This document shows positions 51,520 through 61,006 of a DNA stretch of 64,000 nt, piece after piece; positions within the stretch are counted from its first letter, which is position 1, and every line of letters starts with the position of its first letter. The notes beneath the pieces are model-generated. The model searched no databases and was not told the origin of the DNA. It saw only the letters and a list, made by a program, of their open reading frames with translations. Location of the stretch: NCBI RefSeq assembly GCF_029626025.1, contig NZ_JARUBF010000001.1:4030001-4094000 (forward strand). Reading direction: 5' to 3'. A program made the translations under genes and the position numbers. The DNA comes from Solwaraspora sp. WMMD406 (GTDB lineage Bacteria; Actinomycetota; Actinomycetes; Mycobacteriales; Micromonosporaceae).

Positions 51520-54213
51520 CTAGCGGAGCCGGGACTCCACCTGATGACACCCGGGTGGGTCGTCCGGCCGCGCCCGACCGCAGAAGAAGATCTCCTGCGG
51601 CTCCTGGTCGACCTCCGGCACGCTCGGCACGTACATCAGGGACAGCCGTTTCTCCACCGGCTCACCGGTGTCGGCCGAAAACCGCACCGGCCCGGTCACC
51701 CCGGGGTACGGGGCACCGGCGTTCTGCCGCAGCACCTCGGTGAAGACCGCCACCGGGCTCACCGCGCGCGGATCCCACGGCCGCGCCGCGATGCTCAACC
51801 GCGCCGCCAACTGCTCCAGCGCGCCGATCAACATCATCGACGCGTCGTACGCCAGCGCCACCCGCTCGCCGACCGGCGGACCGGACCCGTCGACGCACCG
51901 CCGCTCGACGAGCAGATCGGGCTTGCGGACCAGATCCAGGAACCGGCGCCGGGACTCGTCGTCGACCGCGTCGGCCACCAGCCGGGTGCACATCGCCAAC
52001 GCCGCCTTCGACACGTACGTCACCGGCAGGTTGCCCGGTGCGTTCGCCCGCAACTGGTGATTGGCCAGGTAACGGTTGACCGAGTCGTCGGCGACCAGGT
52101 GCAGCGGCGGGTTGTTCTGGCAACCCCGCAACGCCTCCAGAAACTCGTCGAACTCGGAGTAGCGGCCGGCGAAGAAGAGCATCCCGGCGTACCCGCACTC
52201 GTGGCTGAGGGAGTCCCCGGCCCGGAACTGACGCGCGGTCGCCCGGTCGCCCAACTGACCGGCCACCCCGGTGACCAGGGTGTTGACATACAGATCGTCG
52301 GCGAGCGGACTGTTGTCACCGGTGGTGTAGTAGACGTGCGCCTCGTCGACACCCAACACGTCCGTGGCGTACGACGACACCAGTTTCGCCTGGTCGGCGT
52401 TTGGTGCCACCATCTGCAGATACAGCCGCGAGTTGCGGTGCAGCCCGTCGGCCGACAGGGTAGGGGCGATCGCCGGCAGGCCCACCTCGTTGAGTCGTCG
52501 CAGCGCCCGCGCCGTGGTGGTCCGACTCTCCACCAGCCCGATCACGCCGACCACCGTCGGATCCCGACGGGCCAGATCGGCCAGCAGTTCGACGGTGTCC
52601 TCCGCGCGGTGCATCTGCTTGCCGCCGTTGGCGACCACGATCCGCAGCAGGGCCTGCCCGTCGGTGCTCGCCGACGCCTTCATCCGGGCGTACTGGGCGA
52701 CCGCCATGCCCTCCAGCTCCTCCCGCTCCGACACGTAGGAGACCTCCCGCGGACCGGTCCGCTGCCCGGTCATGATCCCCAGGTAGACCAGGGTCATCAG
52801 CGGTCGACGCCGGTGGCTGCTCTCCCAGACCTGCGTCACCTCGCGGTTCTGCCGGAAGATGCGCTCCTGGACCGCGCGCAGCGCCACCTGACCGGGATCC
52901 TGGTTGAACACGTACGCCAGGTCGTCGCTGTAGCCTATGCACTCGCCGCCGATCAGCCGCAGCGCGATCTCGCCCTGCCCGGGGCGTGGCCAACAGCCCG
53001 GACCCCAGCGGCCACTGGCCCAGAAGCCGACGCCGGCGAGCAGCGCCAGGACCACCGCGGCGGCGACCGTCCGGCGCGCCCACCACGGCGGGGCCGGCGG
53101 CTCCAGATCCGGTACGGCCGGATGCCCGTACCGTTCCTGGTGTTCCGGTCCGGCCTCCAGCGGCAGGAACCAGGCGTCGGCGCGTCGCAGCCGGCGCTGC
53201 TCGGGCAGGGCGTCGAGCCACTCGTCGAGCCCGATGCTCGCCTCGGCCAGCCGAAACGTCGGACCTGCCGGATCGGCCGGATCGGCCACCGGGTGAGCGG
53301 GCGCGGCGCGGGCCACGACCAGCAGCGGATCCCATCTGCCGGTCTCGTTGCGGACGTCGTTGACCAGCCGCAGCAGCGCGTGGCCGGCGTTGCCTACCCC
53401 GACGTTGTCCAGCAGCAGGACCGGGTAGGCGGTCCGGCGCCAGCCGATGGGTGACCAGACGCGCCGGGCGTACGTCGCCCGCAGGTCCTCCAGGAACGCG
53501 TGCACCAGCAGCTTGCGGACCTGCTCGGGCTGTTCGCCGGTGCGCCGGTCGGTGGTCAGCCGTTCGGCGAACCCGGTGAACGTGCCGCTTTGCCGGGGCG
53601 CCAGGTACTGCTGGCGCATGAACCAGCGGTAGCGGCTGCCGACCACCGGCAGTCGACCCGACAGCGCGACCCGGAACACCACGTCCGGCACGGCGCGCAG
53701 CACCAGCCAGAGCACGAAGCGGTACGCCGCGGCGAAGGCTGTCTCCGCGTCCGTGGCACCCCGGCCGCTGTCGGCCGCCGGCCGCCGCCGTTGTTCCCGC
53801 AGCATGTCGGTGATCCGGGACCGCCGGTCGGCGACCTCCACGTCGGTCAGCCGTTGATCCATCAGCCAGCGGGCCAGCGGGTAGTGACGGAAGACGAACG
53901 GCTGCCCGCCGAAGGCGTCGAGGGCGAGCTGGTGGTGCATCGCGTCGAGCAGCGGCCGGATTCCCTGCTGATCGGGGAAGGCCGCCGCGTCGAGGTCGAT
54001 GTGCGGGACCCGTCGGCGGGTCGGCCGGCGCAATCGTCGCAGCAGGCCGTCCCGGACGTCGGTGTCGACATCACCGACCGAGATGATCAACGGAAGCTGG
54101 TGTTCGCCGCGTCGGGGCCGGCGCAGCAACCGGCCGACGACACCCAGCAGCTCGGCCATCCCTCGGGAGGCGAACCGGTCCCGTGCCCGGTTCGGCCCGG
54201 AACCATCCGTCAC
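51520..54213 (-). CDS. Membrane fusion of NTPase-like domain and ABC-type substrate-binding domain
   Basis: 897 aa. The cytosolic half (about 1-375) has a P-loop-NTPase-like layout: LPLIISVGDVDTDVRDGLL where Walker A would be, but without GxxxxGKS/T, and a Walker-B-like YPVLLLDNVGVG. One transmembrane helix (near 382-402, TVAAAVVLALLAGVGFWASG) follows, then an extracytoplasmic type I periplasmic-binding domain (about 420-880) like Leu/Ile/Val-binding proteins (VVGVIGLVESRTTTARALRRLNEVGLPAIAPTLSADGL). This suggests a ligand sensor that signals inward, not a transporter. The start is GTG 54213. No permease or ATPase of an amino-acid transporter is adjacent. Confidence 0.8.
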   Translation of the reverse strand: MTDGSGPNRARDRFASRGMAELLGVVGRLLRRPRRGEHQLPLIISVGDVDTDVRDGLLRRLRRPTRRRVPHIDLDAAAFPDQQGIRPLLDAMHHQLALDAFGGQPFVFRHYPLARWLMDQRLTDVEVADRRSRITDMLREQRRRPAADSGRGATDAETAFAAAYRFVLWLVLRAVPDVVFRVALSGRLPVVGSRYRWFMRQQYLAPRQSGTFTGFAERLTTDRRTGEQPEQVRKLLVHAFLEDLRATYARRVWSPIGWRRTAYPVLLLDNVGVGNAGHALLRLVNDVRNETGRWDPLLVVARAAPAHPVADPADPAGPTFRLAEASIGLDEWLDALPEQRRLRRADAWFLPLEAGPEHQERYGHPAVPDLEPPAPPWWARRTVAAAVVLALLAGVGFWASGRWGPGCWPRPGQGEIALRLIGGECIGYSDDLAYVFNQDPGQVALRAVQERIFRQNREVTQVWESSHRRRPLMTLVYLGIMTGQRTGPREVSYVSEREELEGMAVAQYARMKASASTDGQALLRIVVANGGKQMHRAEDTVELLADLARRDPTVVGVIGLVESRTTTARALRRLNEVGLPAIAPTLSADGLHRNSRLYLQMVAPNADQAKLVSSYATDVLGVDEAHVYYTTGDNSPLADDLYVNTLVTGVAGQLGDRATARQFRAGDSLSHECGYAGMLFFAGRYSEFDEFLEALRGCQNNPPLHLVADDSVNRYLANHQLRANAPGNLPVTYVSKAALAMCTRLVADAVDDESRRRFLDLVRKPDLLVERRCVDGSGPPVGERVALAYDASMMLIGALEQLAARLSIAARPWDPRAVSPVAVFTEVLRQNAGAPYPGVTGPVRFSADTGEPVEKRLSLMYVPSVPEVDQEPQEIFFCGRARPDDPPGCHQVESRLR

Positions 54214-54354
54214 CGCGTCACCCCGATCGCCATGTCGTACCCCGCTTCCCGCGCCGCCGTCACGATGTCGTCACAGTGTCGTTCATGCTCGCCACAGTGG
54301 AGGCCATGATCAGCGACCGGTCCGGTGCCGCTCGGCGCGGGACACGATCCGGAA

Positions 54355-55473
54355 ATGTCTGTCAGTACTATCTCTGGCATGTCACGTCGACCGCAGGTCG
54401 CGGAGCACGCGTCCACCCAGGAGATCGACCGTTCAGACCCGAACGGGACTCGCCTCGACGCCGATCAGGGCCCGGCCGCCAGGACCACGGGTCGCCGTCG
54501 ACGCGCGTTGCGGATCGTACTGGCCGTCGTCGTCGTGTTCGCCGTCCTGGCCGGCGGTGGCCTGCTCGCCGGTGGCTTCTACCTGCGCTCCATCGAGTCG
54601 GACATCGAGCGGGTACAGGCGTTCGACGCGGTACCGGAGGAGTCCCGTCCGGAGAAGGTCACCACGGCGACCAACATCCTCATCCTCGGTAGCGATTCCC
54701 GGGATCCGGACAGTTCGTCGGGCTCCCGCAGTGACACGATCATCCTGGCGCACCTCGCGGCCGACCGGCAGAGCGCCCAGCTTGTCTCCATCCCCCGGGA
54801 CACCTGGGTCTTCGTCCCACCGAACCGCGACGGCAGCCTCGGCGGCCGGGAGGCGAAGATCAACGCCGCGTACGCCTGGGGCGGCATCCCGCTGATGGTG
54901 CAGACCGTCGAGGAGTTCACCGGCGTACGGATCGACAACGTGGCACTTGTCGACTTCGCCGGCTTCCGGGCGATCATCGACGCGCTGGGCGGCGTCGAGA
55001 TCGACGTGGAACAGGCGTTCACCTCCACGCACTCGCTCAACCCCGACGGACGACGGTCGTTCGCGGCCGGGCCGCAGACCATGGACGGCGCGGCGGCACT
55101 GGACTACGCCCGGGAACGGTACGCGTTCGCCGACGGCGACTTCGCCCGGATCCGCCACCAGCAGCAGGTCATCAAGGCGATCCTGGAAAAGGCCGCGTCC
55201 GGTGGGGTGTTGACCAACCCGGCCACCCTCAACTCGTTCATCCGGGCCACCGCCGACGCGGTGGCCGTCGACGAGACGCTGTCCCTGTTCGACACGGGGG
55301 CGGAACTGCGCCACCTGCGCGGTGACGACCTCACCTTCGTGACCAGCCCGACCACGGGTACCGGCCGGGTGGGTGACGAAAGCGTCGTCTTCGCCGACAC
55401 CGAGGCCGCCGCCACCTTCTACGACGCGGTCCGTCGCGACGCCGTGACGGAGATCCTCGCCGCCGCCGGGTGA
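54355..55473 (+). CDS. LytR-CpsA-Psr (LCP) family glycopolymer ligase
   Basis: 372 aa from ATG 54355; ATG 54325 and ATG 54379 are alternatives and no ribosome binding site decides. A basic cytosolic segment precedes one transmembrane helix (LRIVLAVVVVFAVLAGGGLLAGG). The LCP domain has NILILGSDSRDPD, SRSDTIILAHLAADRQSAQLVSIPRDTWV with the conserved Arg/Asp, KINAAYAWGGI and the late LDYARERYAFADGDFARIRHQQQVI. LCP enzymes transfer lipid-linked glycopolymers to peptidoglycan. It opens the polysaccharide locus, 24 bp before the glycosylphosphotransferase. Confidence 0.94.
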   Translation: MSVSTISGMSRRPQVAEHASTQEIDRSDPNGTRLDADQGPAARTTGRRRRALRIVLAVVVVFAVLAGGGLLAGGFYLRSIESDIERVQAFDAVPEESRPEKVTTATNILILGSDSRDPDSSSGSRSDTIILAHLAADRQSAQLVSIPRDTWVFVPPNRDGSLGGREAKINAAYAWGGIPLMVQTVEEFTGVRIDNVALVDFAGFRAIIDALGGVEIDVEQAFTSTHSLNPDGRRSFAAGPQTMDGAAALDYARERYAFADGDFARIRHQQQVIKAILEKAASGGVLTNPATLNSFIRATADAVAVDETLSLFDTGAELRHLRGDDLTFVTSPTTGTGRVGDESVVFADTEAAATFYDAVRRDAVTEILAAAG

Positions 55474-55497
55474 CCTCGGCCACGTGACGACAGTCGA

Positions 55498-57177
55498 GTG
55501 AACGCGGCGGCGGGTACCACGACCACATCCGGATCCAGCTCCGACTCACAAGGCCAGGGAGAGGCCGTGGACACGTCGCCGTCGTCGGCGGCCGGCCGGG
55601 AGGCGACCGTCGAGTTACCGCTGCTCGGCCCGGCCGAGCCGGCCGACTCAGCCGGTCCGGGCGCGGTCGATCCGGTGACGTCGTTCGTCCCGCGACCCCG
55701 GACGGTGCGCCCGCCGCCTTCCGAGACCGCCACGAGCGCCGACCCGGCGGGACCCCCGCGCGGCGCAGACGTCGCCGTCCCCGAGTTCGACCAGCACACC
55801 GGCCCCACCACGGTGTTGCCGTACGCTGGCTCCCGGGCGTCGACCCGTACCCGACCGTTGCGGGCCTGGATGATCACCGCGCCGGCGGACGTGCTGGCCC
55901 TGCTCGCCCCGCTGGCGGTGTCGACCGATCAGTGGCCGGGCACCCTGGCCATGGCCGTCCTGACCGTCACCGTGTTCGCCTTCGGCGGCCTCTACCAGCC
56001 ACGCCGGCACGTCAGCATCCTCGACGAACTGCCGGTTCTGGCCGGTCGGCTGCTCGCCTGCGCCGGCGTCGTGGCGATCGTCGCCGGGGCACGGCACGAT
56101 TCGGTCGCCCACGTCGCCGACCTGACCCGCGCGATCGCCATCTCGGCCGTATTGCTGATCCTCGGTCGGGCCGTCACCCGCACAGTCGTCGTCTTCGCCC
56201 GCCGGCGCCGGTGGGTCGAACACAACGCGGTCGTTCTCGGCAGCGGCCCGGTGGCCGTCGAACTCGGCCGGCTGATGCGCCGCCATCCCAGTTACGGCCT
56301 GCGCTTCGCCGGCTGCGTTGACTCTCCGGCCCGGCGGGGCTCCGGCACCTCGGCGCCGTTGCTGGGCACCTTCGACGACCTCGACACGGTGATCGACCTG
56401 GTCGACTGCGACGTGCTGATCATCGCCGAACCGGACTGTCCGGAGGCCGAGCTGATGGAACTGCTGCGCCGGCCGGCGTGCGCCAGCCGCGACCTGTGGG
56501 CCGTCGCCCGGCTCTGGGGCTCCCGCTCGCCGGGCCGCCCACACGATCACATCGGTGCCATCCCGCTCGTCCACGTGCCGCACGTCAGCCTCTCCGGGCC
56601 ACGGTGGGCCCTCAAACGTGCCTCCGACGTCGTGTTCGCCTCCGTCGCGTTGCTGCTACTCAGTCCGGTCCTGCTGCTGTGCGCGCTGGCGACTCTCGCC
56701 GACGGCGGTCGGGGCGTCTTCTTCCGCCAGGAACGCATCGGCCAGTTCGGCAGACGATTCGACGTCATCAAGTTCCGCACCATGCGGCCCGCCAACGACC
56801 AGGAGTCCAGGACGCTCTGGTCCATCGCCGACGACCACCGGGTCAGCCTGATCGGTCGGTTCATGCGGCGGACCTCACTGGACGAACTGCCCCAGCTGTG
56901 GAACATCCTGCGAGGCGACATGACGGTGGTCGGGCCCCGCCCGGAACGGCCCTACTTCGTGGAGAAGTTCTCCGCCGAGCACCCCGACTACGCCATGCGG
57001 CACCGCGTCCCGGTCGGCCTGACCGGGCTCGCCCAGGTCAGCGGATCGCGCGGCGACACACCGATCTCCGACCGGGCCAGATTCGACAACTACTACATCG
57101 AGAACTGGTCGCTGTGGCTCGACGTCAAGGTGGTGCTGCGAACCGTCGCGGAGGTCTTCCGCGGCAGCGGCCGATAG
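55498..57177 (+). CDS. Polyprenyl glycosylphosphotransferase (initiating sugar transferase)
   Basis: 559 aa. Four to five N-terminal helices (about 120-235, from WMITAPADVLALLAPLAV), a CoA-binding-like middle domain (NAVVLGSGPVAVELGRLMRR), and the C-terminal sugar transferase domain with ALKRASDVVFASVALLLLSPVLL, FFRQERIGQFGRRFDVIKFRTM, RRTSLDELPQLWNILRGDMTVVGPRPERP and GLAQVSGSRGDT. It puts the first sugar phosphate on undecaprenyl phosphate. The start may be GTG 55498 or GTG 55567; the latter sits behind AGGGAGAGG and would remove 23 low-complexity residues. It commits the locus to a surface polysaccharide. Confidence 0.95.
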   Translation: MNAAAGTTTTSGSSSDSQGQGEAVDTSPSSAAGREATVELPLLGPAEPADSAGPGAVDPVTSFVPRPRTVRPPPSETATSADPAGPPRGADVAVPEFDQHTGPTTVLPYAGSRASTRTRPLRAWMITAPADVLALLAPLAVSTDQWPGTLAMAVLTVTVFAFGGLYQPRRHVSILDELPVLAGRLLACAGVVAIVAGARHDSVAHVADLTRAIAISAVLLILGRAVTRTVVVFARRRRWVEHNAVVLGSGPVAVELGRLMRRHPSYGLRFAGCVDSPARRGSGTSAPLLGTFDDLDTVIDLVDCDVLIIAEPDCPEAELMELLRRPACASRDLWAVARLWGSRSPGRPHDHIGAIPLVHVPHVSLSGPRWALKRASDVVFASVALLLLSPVLLLCALATLADGGRGVFFRQERIGQFGRRFDVIKFRTMRPANDQESRTLWSIADDHRVSLIGRFMRRTSLDELPQLWNILRGDMTVVGPRPERPYFVEKFSAEHPDYAMRHRVPVGLTGLAQVSGSRGDTPISDRARFDNYYIENWSLWLDVKVVLRTVAEVFRGSGR

Positions 57178-57196
57178 CTGACCGACGCCATCCCCG

Positions 57197-58483
57197 TCAG
57201 GCCGGGCGCAGCAGCGGCAGCATCGTCGGCTGGTAGCCGTCGAGGTAGGCGGCCGGATCCGCGCCCAGCACCTCGCCGAGCAGGGTGCCGAACACGTCAC
57301 GGAAATCAACAGTGGCCTTCAGGTCACCGTCGTCGAGGTCGGTCAGCGACGGCTGCTCGCCGTACCGGCCGCCGGCGACCCGGTGCCCCAGCAGCAGGAC
57401 CGGCCCGGCGGTGCCGTGATCGGTGCCGTCCGAGGCGTTTGCCCGGACCCGGCGGCCGAACTCGCTGTAGACCACGACGGTGACCCGGCGACCGGCGGGG
57501 GTGCGCGACATCGCGTCGACGAATCCGGTGAGCGCCCGGTCCAGCTGCCGCAGTAGCATCTCCTGCCCGGCGCGTTCCCGCGCGTGGGTGTCGAACCCGC
57601 CCAGGCTCACCGAGTAGACCCGCGTCGCGACGCCCAGCGTGACGCACCGCGCGACCAGACTGAGCTGGGTCGCCAACGCACTGGCGCCGCCGGTGCCGGT
57701 GGCGGCGAGCACCGCCGGGTCGTCGTCGGTGCCGGCGGCCGCGAGCGGGTCGGTCAACTCCTGGGCCGAACGGACCGTCGCCGCCATGTCGACCAGATCC
57801 TGGTACGCCGCCGCCGCCCGGGCCTGCATCGGCGGCTCCCCGGGCTCGCCCGCCCCGAGCGTGGCGACCACCCGGGGATCGATCCAGTCCGGCACGTCGA
57901 GGCCCCGGTAGCTGACACAGGCGCCGATCCGGTTGCGCCCGACGAGCAGCGGCGGCAGCACCGGTTCGAAACTGACCGCCGTGTTCACCGGCGCGTCGGT
58001 GCCGTCCAACCAGCGACCCACCCAACCGGTGGTGGCCGGCCGCGTCGGCGACGCGGTCTGCCAGATGTCCATCGAGCGGAAATGACTGCGGTCCGGTCGG
58101 GGATAGCCCACGCCCAGAACGAGCGCCAGCCGCTGACGACGCCACAGCTGGTGCAGTCCGGTCAGCATCGGGTTGAGGCCGAGCTCGGCGTCGAGCGGTA
58201 GCACCGACTCGGGGGAGTAGGCCAGCTCCGGCCGGGCCGAGTGATAGGCCCGATCGGCGTACGGCACCACGGTGTTGAGTCCGTCGTTGCCACCGTAGAG
58301 CGTGACCAGCACCAGGACGTCACCGTGGCCGGTGTCGGCGGCGCCACCGCCACCGCCTCCGGGGGCGGGCCCGGCGCCGCGCAGCAGGTCGGCCAGGGCG
58401 ATCCCGCCGGCACCGGCGGCCAGCGCGCTCGCCCCGGTCACCCCGGAGGCGACCAGGAACCGGCGTCGGGTCAGCGCGTCCAT
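57197..58483 (-). CDS. Tat-exported DUF1501 protein
   Basis: 428 aa. Signal with LTRRRFLVASGVTGASALAAG (Tat motif), then the DUF1501 core: DVLVLVTLYGGNDGLNTVVPYAD, RSHFRSMDIWQTASP and RRVTVVVYSEFGRRVRANASDGTDHGTAGPVLLLG, which is related to the alkaline phosphatase/sulfatase fold. The biochemical role is unknown. It ends 20 bp from the convergent glycosylphosphotransferase and follows DUF1800 by 3 bp, so the two form the well-known DUF1800-DUF1501 pair. Confidence 0.94.
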   Translation of the reverse strand: MDALTRRRFLVASGVTGASALAAGAGGIALADLLRGAGPAPGGGGGGAADTGHGDVLVLVTLYGGNDGLNTVVPYADRAYHSARPELAYSPESVLPLDAELGLNPMLTGLHQLWRRQRLALVLGVGYPRPDRSHFRSMDIWQTASPTRPATTGWVGRWLDGTDAPVNTAVSFEPVLPPLLVGRNRIGACVSYRGLDVPDWIDPRVVATLGAGEPGEPPMQARAAAAYQDLVDMAATVRSAQELTDPLAAAGTDDDPAVLAATGTGGASALATQLSLVARCVTLGVATRVYSVSLGGFDTHARERAGQEMLLRQLDRALTGFVDAMSRTPAGRRVTVVVYSEFGRRVRANASDGTDHGTAGPVLLLGHRVAGGRYGEQPSLTDLDDGDLKATVDFRDVFGTLLGEVLGADPAAYLDGYQPTMLPLLRPA

Positions 58484-58486
58484 CGC

Positions 58487-59755
58487 TCAGGTCACCAGGT
58501 ATTCCGGGCTGGCCAGACCGAGGGTCAGCAGCATTCGGGCGTTGCGGACATCGCGCAGCACCGCGTACGTACGGTCGGTCCACCCGTCGACGCACAGCAG
58601 GTAGGCCACATCCGCCGGACTCAGCGGTCCGGGTTCGATCAGGCTGACCATCTTGCCGGCGAGACTCAGCCGGACCTGGGCCGCCGCCGAGGTCAACCAG
58701 GCCGCGCCGGCCGGCCAACCGCCGACGCTGGGCGGGTTGAACGGCCGCTGACCGAGCCCGCTGAGGCCGTTGAGGATCTCCGGCAGCATGTCGGGGGGAA
58801 TCGCCGCCGGCCGGACACCGAGCTGACGCAGCCCGCCGACGAACCACTCGATGGGCTGCTTGACCAGGCTGCCCCGGGTGGCGGTGAACGCCTCGTCGGT
58901 GAACAGGGCACCCAGCATCGCCATCGGATCCGGGAAGGCGTCGGCCATCCGTTCCCGGGTCGCCTCCGGGACCGGTTCCTGCGACGACGCGTACCGGAAC
59001 CACAGCCGGGACGCGACGAACCGAGGGCACGCCGGACGACTCAGCAGCAGATCGACCAGACCGGCCGCGCCGAACGGCCCGGTCACCCCCAGGATCGTCT
59101 TGTCGCCGCCGTCGTGGCGCGGCGGGTCGAACGCGGTGGTCCGGGCGGCCAGGTCGATCCGCCACCCGGTCAACGCCCGACCGGCCTGCTTGACGTCGGC
59201 CTCGGTGTACTGCCCGATGCCGAGCAGGAACAGCTCGAACAGCTCGCGGGCGAGGTTCTCGTTGGGCGCTTCGCGGGTGTTGAGCTGCCCGTCGAGCCAA
59301 TGCACCAGCGCCGGGTCGCGCACCATTCGTCGGGACAGGTCGGCGATGTCGCGAGCCGCCCGGATCGTCTGGTGCTGGGTCAGCATCAACTGCGGACTCT
59401 TCACCTTGGTCACGGCGGTCGCCCAGTGCCCGTGCCAGAAGAAGATCAGCTTCTCGACGGCCTGATGCCGGGCCACCGCCATCCGGTCCAGCCACCACCG
59501 GCTGAGCCGCTCCAGCTGCGCCTGCCGCCGCTGGTCGGCCTCGCGGCGCTGGTCGTCGCTGGGGTTCGACCACTCGGCGTACGGGTCCGAGCCCAGATCC
59601 GGCACGGGAGCGCTGGTCGCTCCGATGTCGGGACCGGTCGGTGCCAACACGGTGGACACCGTCGCCTGGTAGCCGGCCTGCCGTGCCGAGGTCAGCTCGG
59701 CGGCGGTCGGACCGAACCCGACCCGGCGCAGCAGGAGCGCGACGTCGCCGGTCAT
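58487..59755 (-). CDS. DUF1800 protein
   Basis: 422 aa. DUF1800 features are VALLLRRVGFGPTAAEL at the N-terminus, MRVARHQAVEKLIFFWHGHWAT-like sequence in the middle (WLDRMAVARHQAVEKLIFFWHGH), NENLARELFELFLLGIGQYTEADV and FNPPSVGGWPAGAAWL near the C-terminus. ATG 59755 is used; GTG 59764 is possible. The function is unknown; the pair with DUF1501 is found in many actinobacteria and planctomycetes. It is divergent from the glycosyltransferase cluster. Confidence 0.94.
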   Translation of the reverse strand: MTGDVALLLRRVGFGPTAAELTSARQAGYQATVSTVLAPTGPDIGATSAPVPDLGSDPYAEWSNPSDDQRREADQRRQAQLERLSRWWLDRMAVARHQAVEKLIFFWHGHWATAVTKVKSPQLMLTQHQTIRAARDIADLSRRMVRDPALVHWLDGQLNTREAPNENLARELFELFLLGIGQYTEADVKQAGRALTGWRIDLAARTTAFDPPRHDGGDKTILGVTGPFGAAGLVDLLLSRPACPRFVASRLWFRYASSQEPVPEATRERMADAFPDPMAMLGALFTDEAFTATRGSLVKQPIEWFVGGLRQLGVRPAAIPPDMLPEILNGLSGLGQRPFNPPSVGGWPAGAAWLTSAAAQVRLSLAGKMVSLIEPGPLSPADVAYLLCVDGWTDRTYAVLRDVRNARMLLTLGLASPEYLVT

Positions 59756-59917
59756 GCTCGTCACCCTATCGAACCTGGGCGATCACGTCGGAGTCCGCGA
59801 TCTCGGCGCAGGTGCGCATCGTCGCCGGCCGCGGTCCACACCGGAAACGACGGTGCGGTAGCATCGCTCGCCGGCAGGCCCGCCGGGCAGGTGAGTTTCG
59901 CGGGAGACACACTCCAG

Positions 59918-61006
59918 ATGACACAGCTGGCGGACCGTCGGGTCGCGCTCGTACACGAGTGGGTCGGTGCCACCGGCGGCTCCGAACAGGTGTTCCGGCA
60001 CATCGCCGCCGCCCTGCCGCACGCCGACCGCTTCGTACTCTGGAAAGACCCTGACGTCACCGACGCGGGCCTCCGGGAGTCGTGGCTGGCCCGGACCCCA
60101 CTGCGGCACAGCAAGACCCTCGCGCTGCCGGTCATGCCGCTGGTCTGGCGCACCCTGACCCGGCGACGCTACGACGTGGTCGTGTCGTCCAGCCACGCGT
60201 TCGCGCACACCGTACGGCTTGGCGCGGCCGGACACACCCGGCATCTCAGCTACGTCCACTCGCCGGCCCGTTACGTCTGGAGCCCCGACTTCGACGGCCG
60301 TGGCTCCGGGCCGCTGCTCGCCCTGCCCCGGCGCGCGCTGCGGACCGCCGACGTACGGCTCAGCCGCCACGTGGACAGCTACGCGGCGAACTCTCACGAG
60401 GTACGGGCCCGGATCCGGCGGTTCTGGCGGCGCGACGCGGTGGTCATCCACCCGCCGGTCGACGTCGATTATTTCGCGGCGGCCCCACCCGCCGACACCG
60501 GGCAGTCCCGTGACTACCTGCTCGGGGTGGGACGGTGGATTCCGTACAAGAGGTTTGATCTGATCATCTCGATCGCCGCCGCCGCCGGACTACCGGTGAT
60601 CATCGCCGGCTCCGGTCCCGAGGAGCACCACCTGCGCCGCCACGCCGACCGGGTCGGTGCCCGGGTCACCTTCGAGGTCCGCCCCGACCGCGAACGGCTG
60701 CGCCAGCTCTACTGGGGAGCGCGGGCCCTGCTCTTCCCGGTGCACGAAGACTTCGGCATCATCCCGGTCGAAGCCCAGGCCTGCGGTACGCCGGTCCTCG
60801 GGCTGGCGCGCGGCGGGCTGCTGGAGACGGTCGTCGACACCGAGACCGGCTTCCTCGTCGACTCCACCGGGCCCGAGGACTACCTGCCGGCGCTGCACCG
60901 GATCGGCCAGCTCGACCAGGGCCGGATCCAGGCACACGCGAAGGCGTTCTCCGCTGCCGAGTTCACCGCCAAGCTCGGCGCCTGGATCGACGATGCGTGC
61001 CCCTGA
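59918..61006 (+). CDS. GT4-family glycosyltransferase
   Basis: 362 aa. N-terminal acceptor domain VALVHEWVGATGGSEQVFRHIAAALPHADRF; donor domain with DYLLGVGRWIPYKRFDLII, IIAGSGPEEHHLRR and the EX7E region HEDFGIIPVEAQACGTPVLG. It transfers a sugar from a nucleotide donor in the retaining mode. No signal or membrane segment. It starts the plus-strand glycosyltransferase run; the next gene begins 14 bases inside its 3' end. Confidence 0.92.
   Translation: MTQLADRRVALVHEWVGATGGSEQVFRHIAAALPHADRFVLWKDPDVTDAGLRESWLARTPLRHSKTLALPVMPLVWRTLTRRRYDVVVSSSHAFAHTVRLGAAGHTRHLSYVHSPARYVWSPDFDGRGSGPLLALPRRALRTADVRLSRHVDSYAANSHEVRARIRRFWRRDAVVIHPPVDVDYFAAAPPADTGQSRDYLLGVGRWIPYKRFDLIISIAAAAGLPVIIAGSGPEEHHLRRHADRVGARVTFEVRPDRERLRQLYWGARALLFPVHEDFGIIPVEAQACGTPVLGLARGGLLETVVDTETGFLVDSTGPEDYLPALHRIGQLDQGRIQAHAKAFSAAEFTAKLGAWIDDACP

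Noticed and set aside
58241-59900. Long plus-strand frame upstream of the first GT4 gene
   Set aside because: It is antisense to the DUF1501/DUF1800 genes. Only the part from ATG 59918, with glycosyltransferase motifs, is real.
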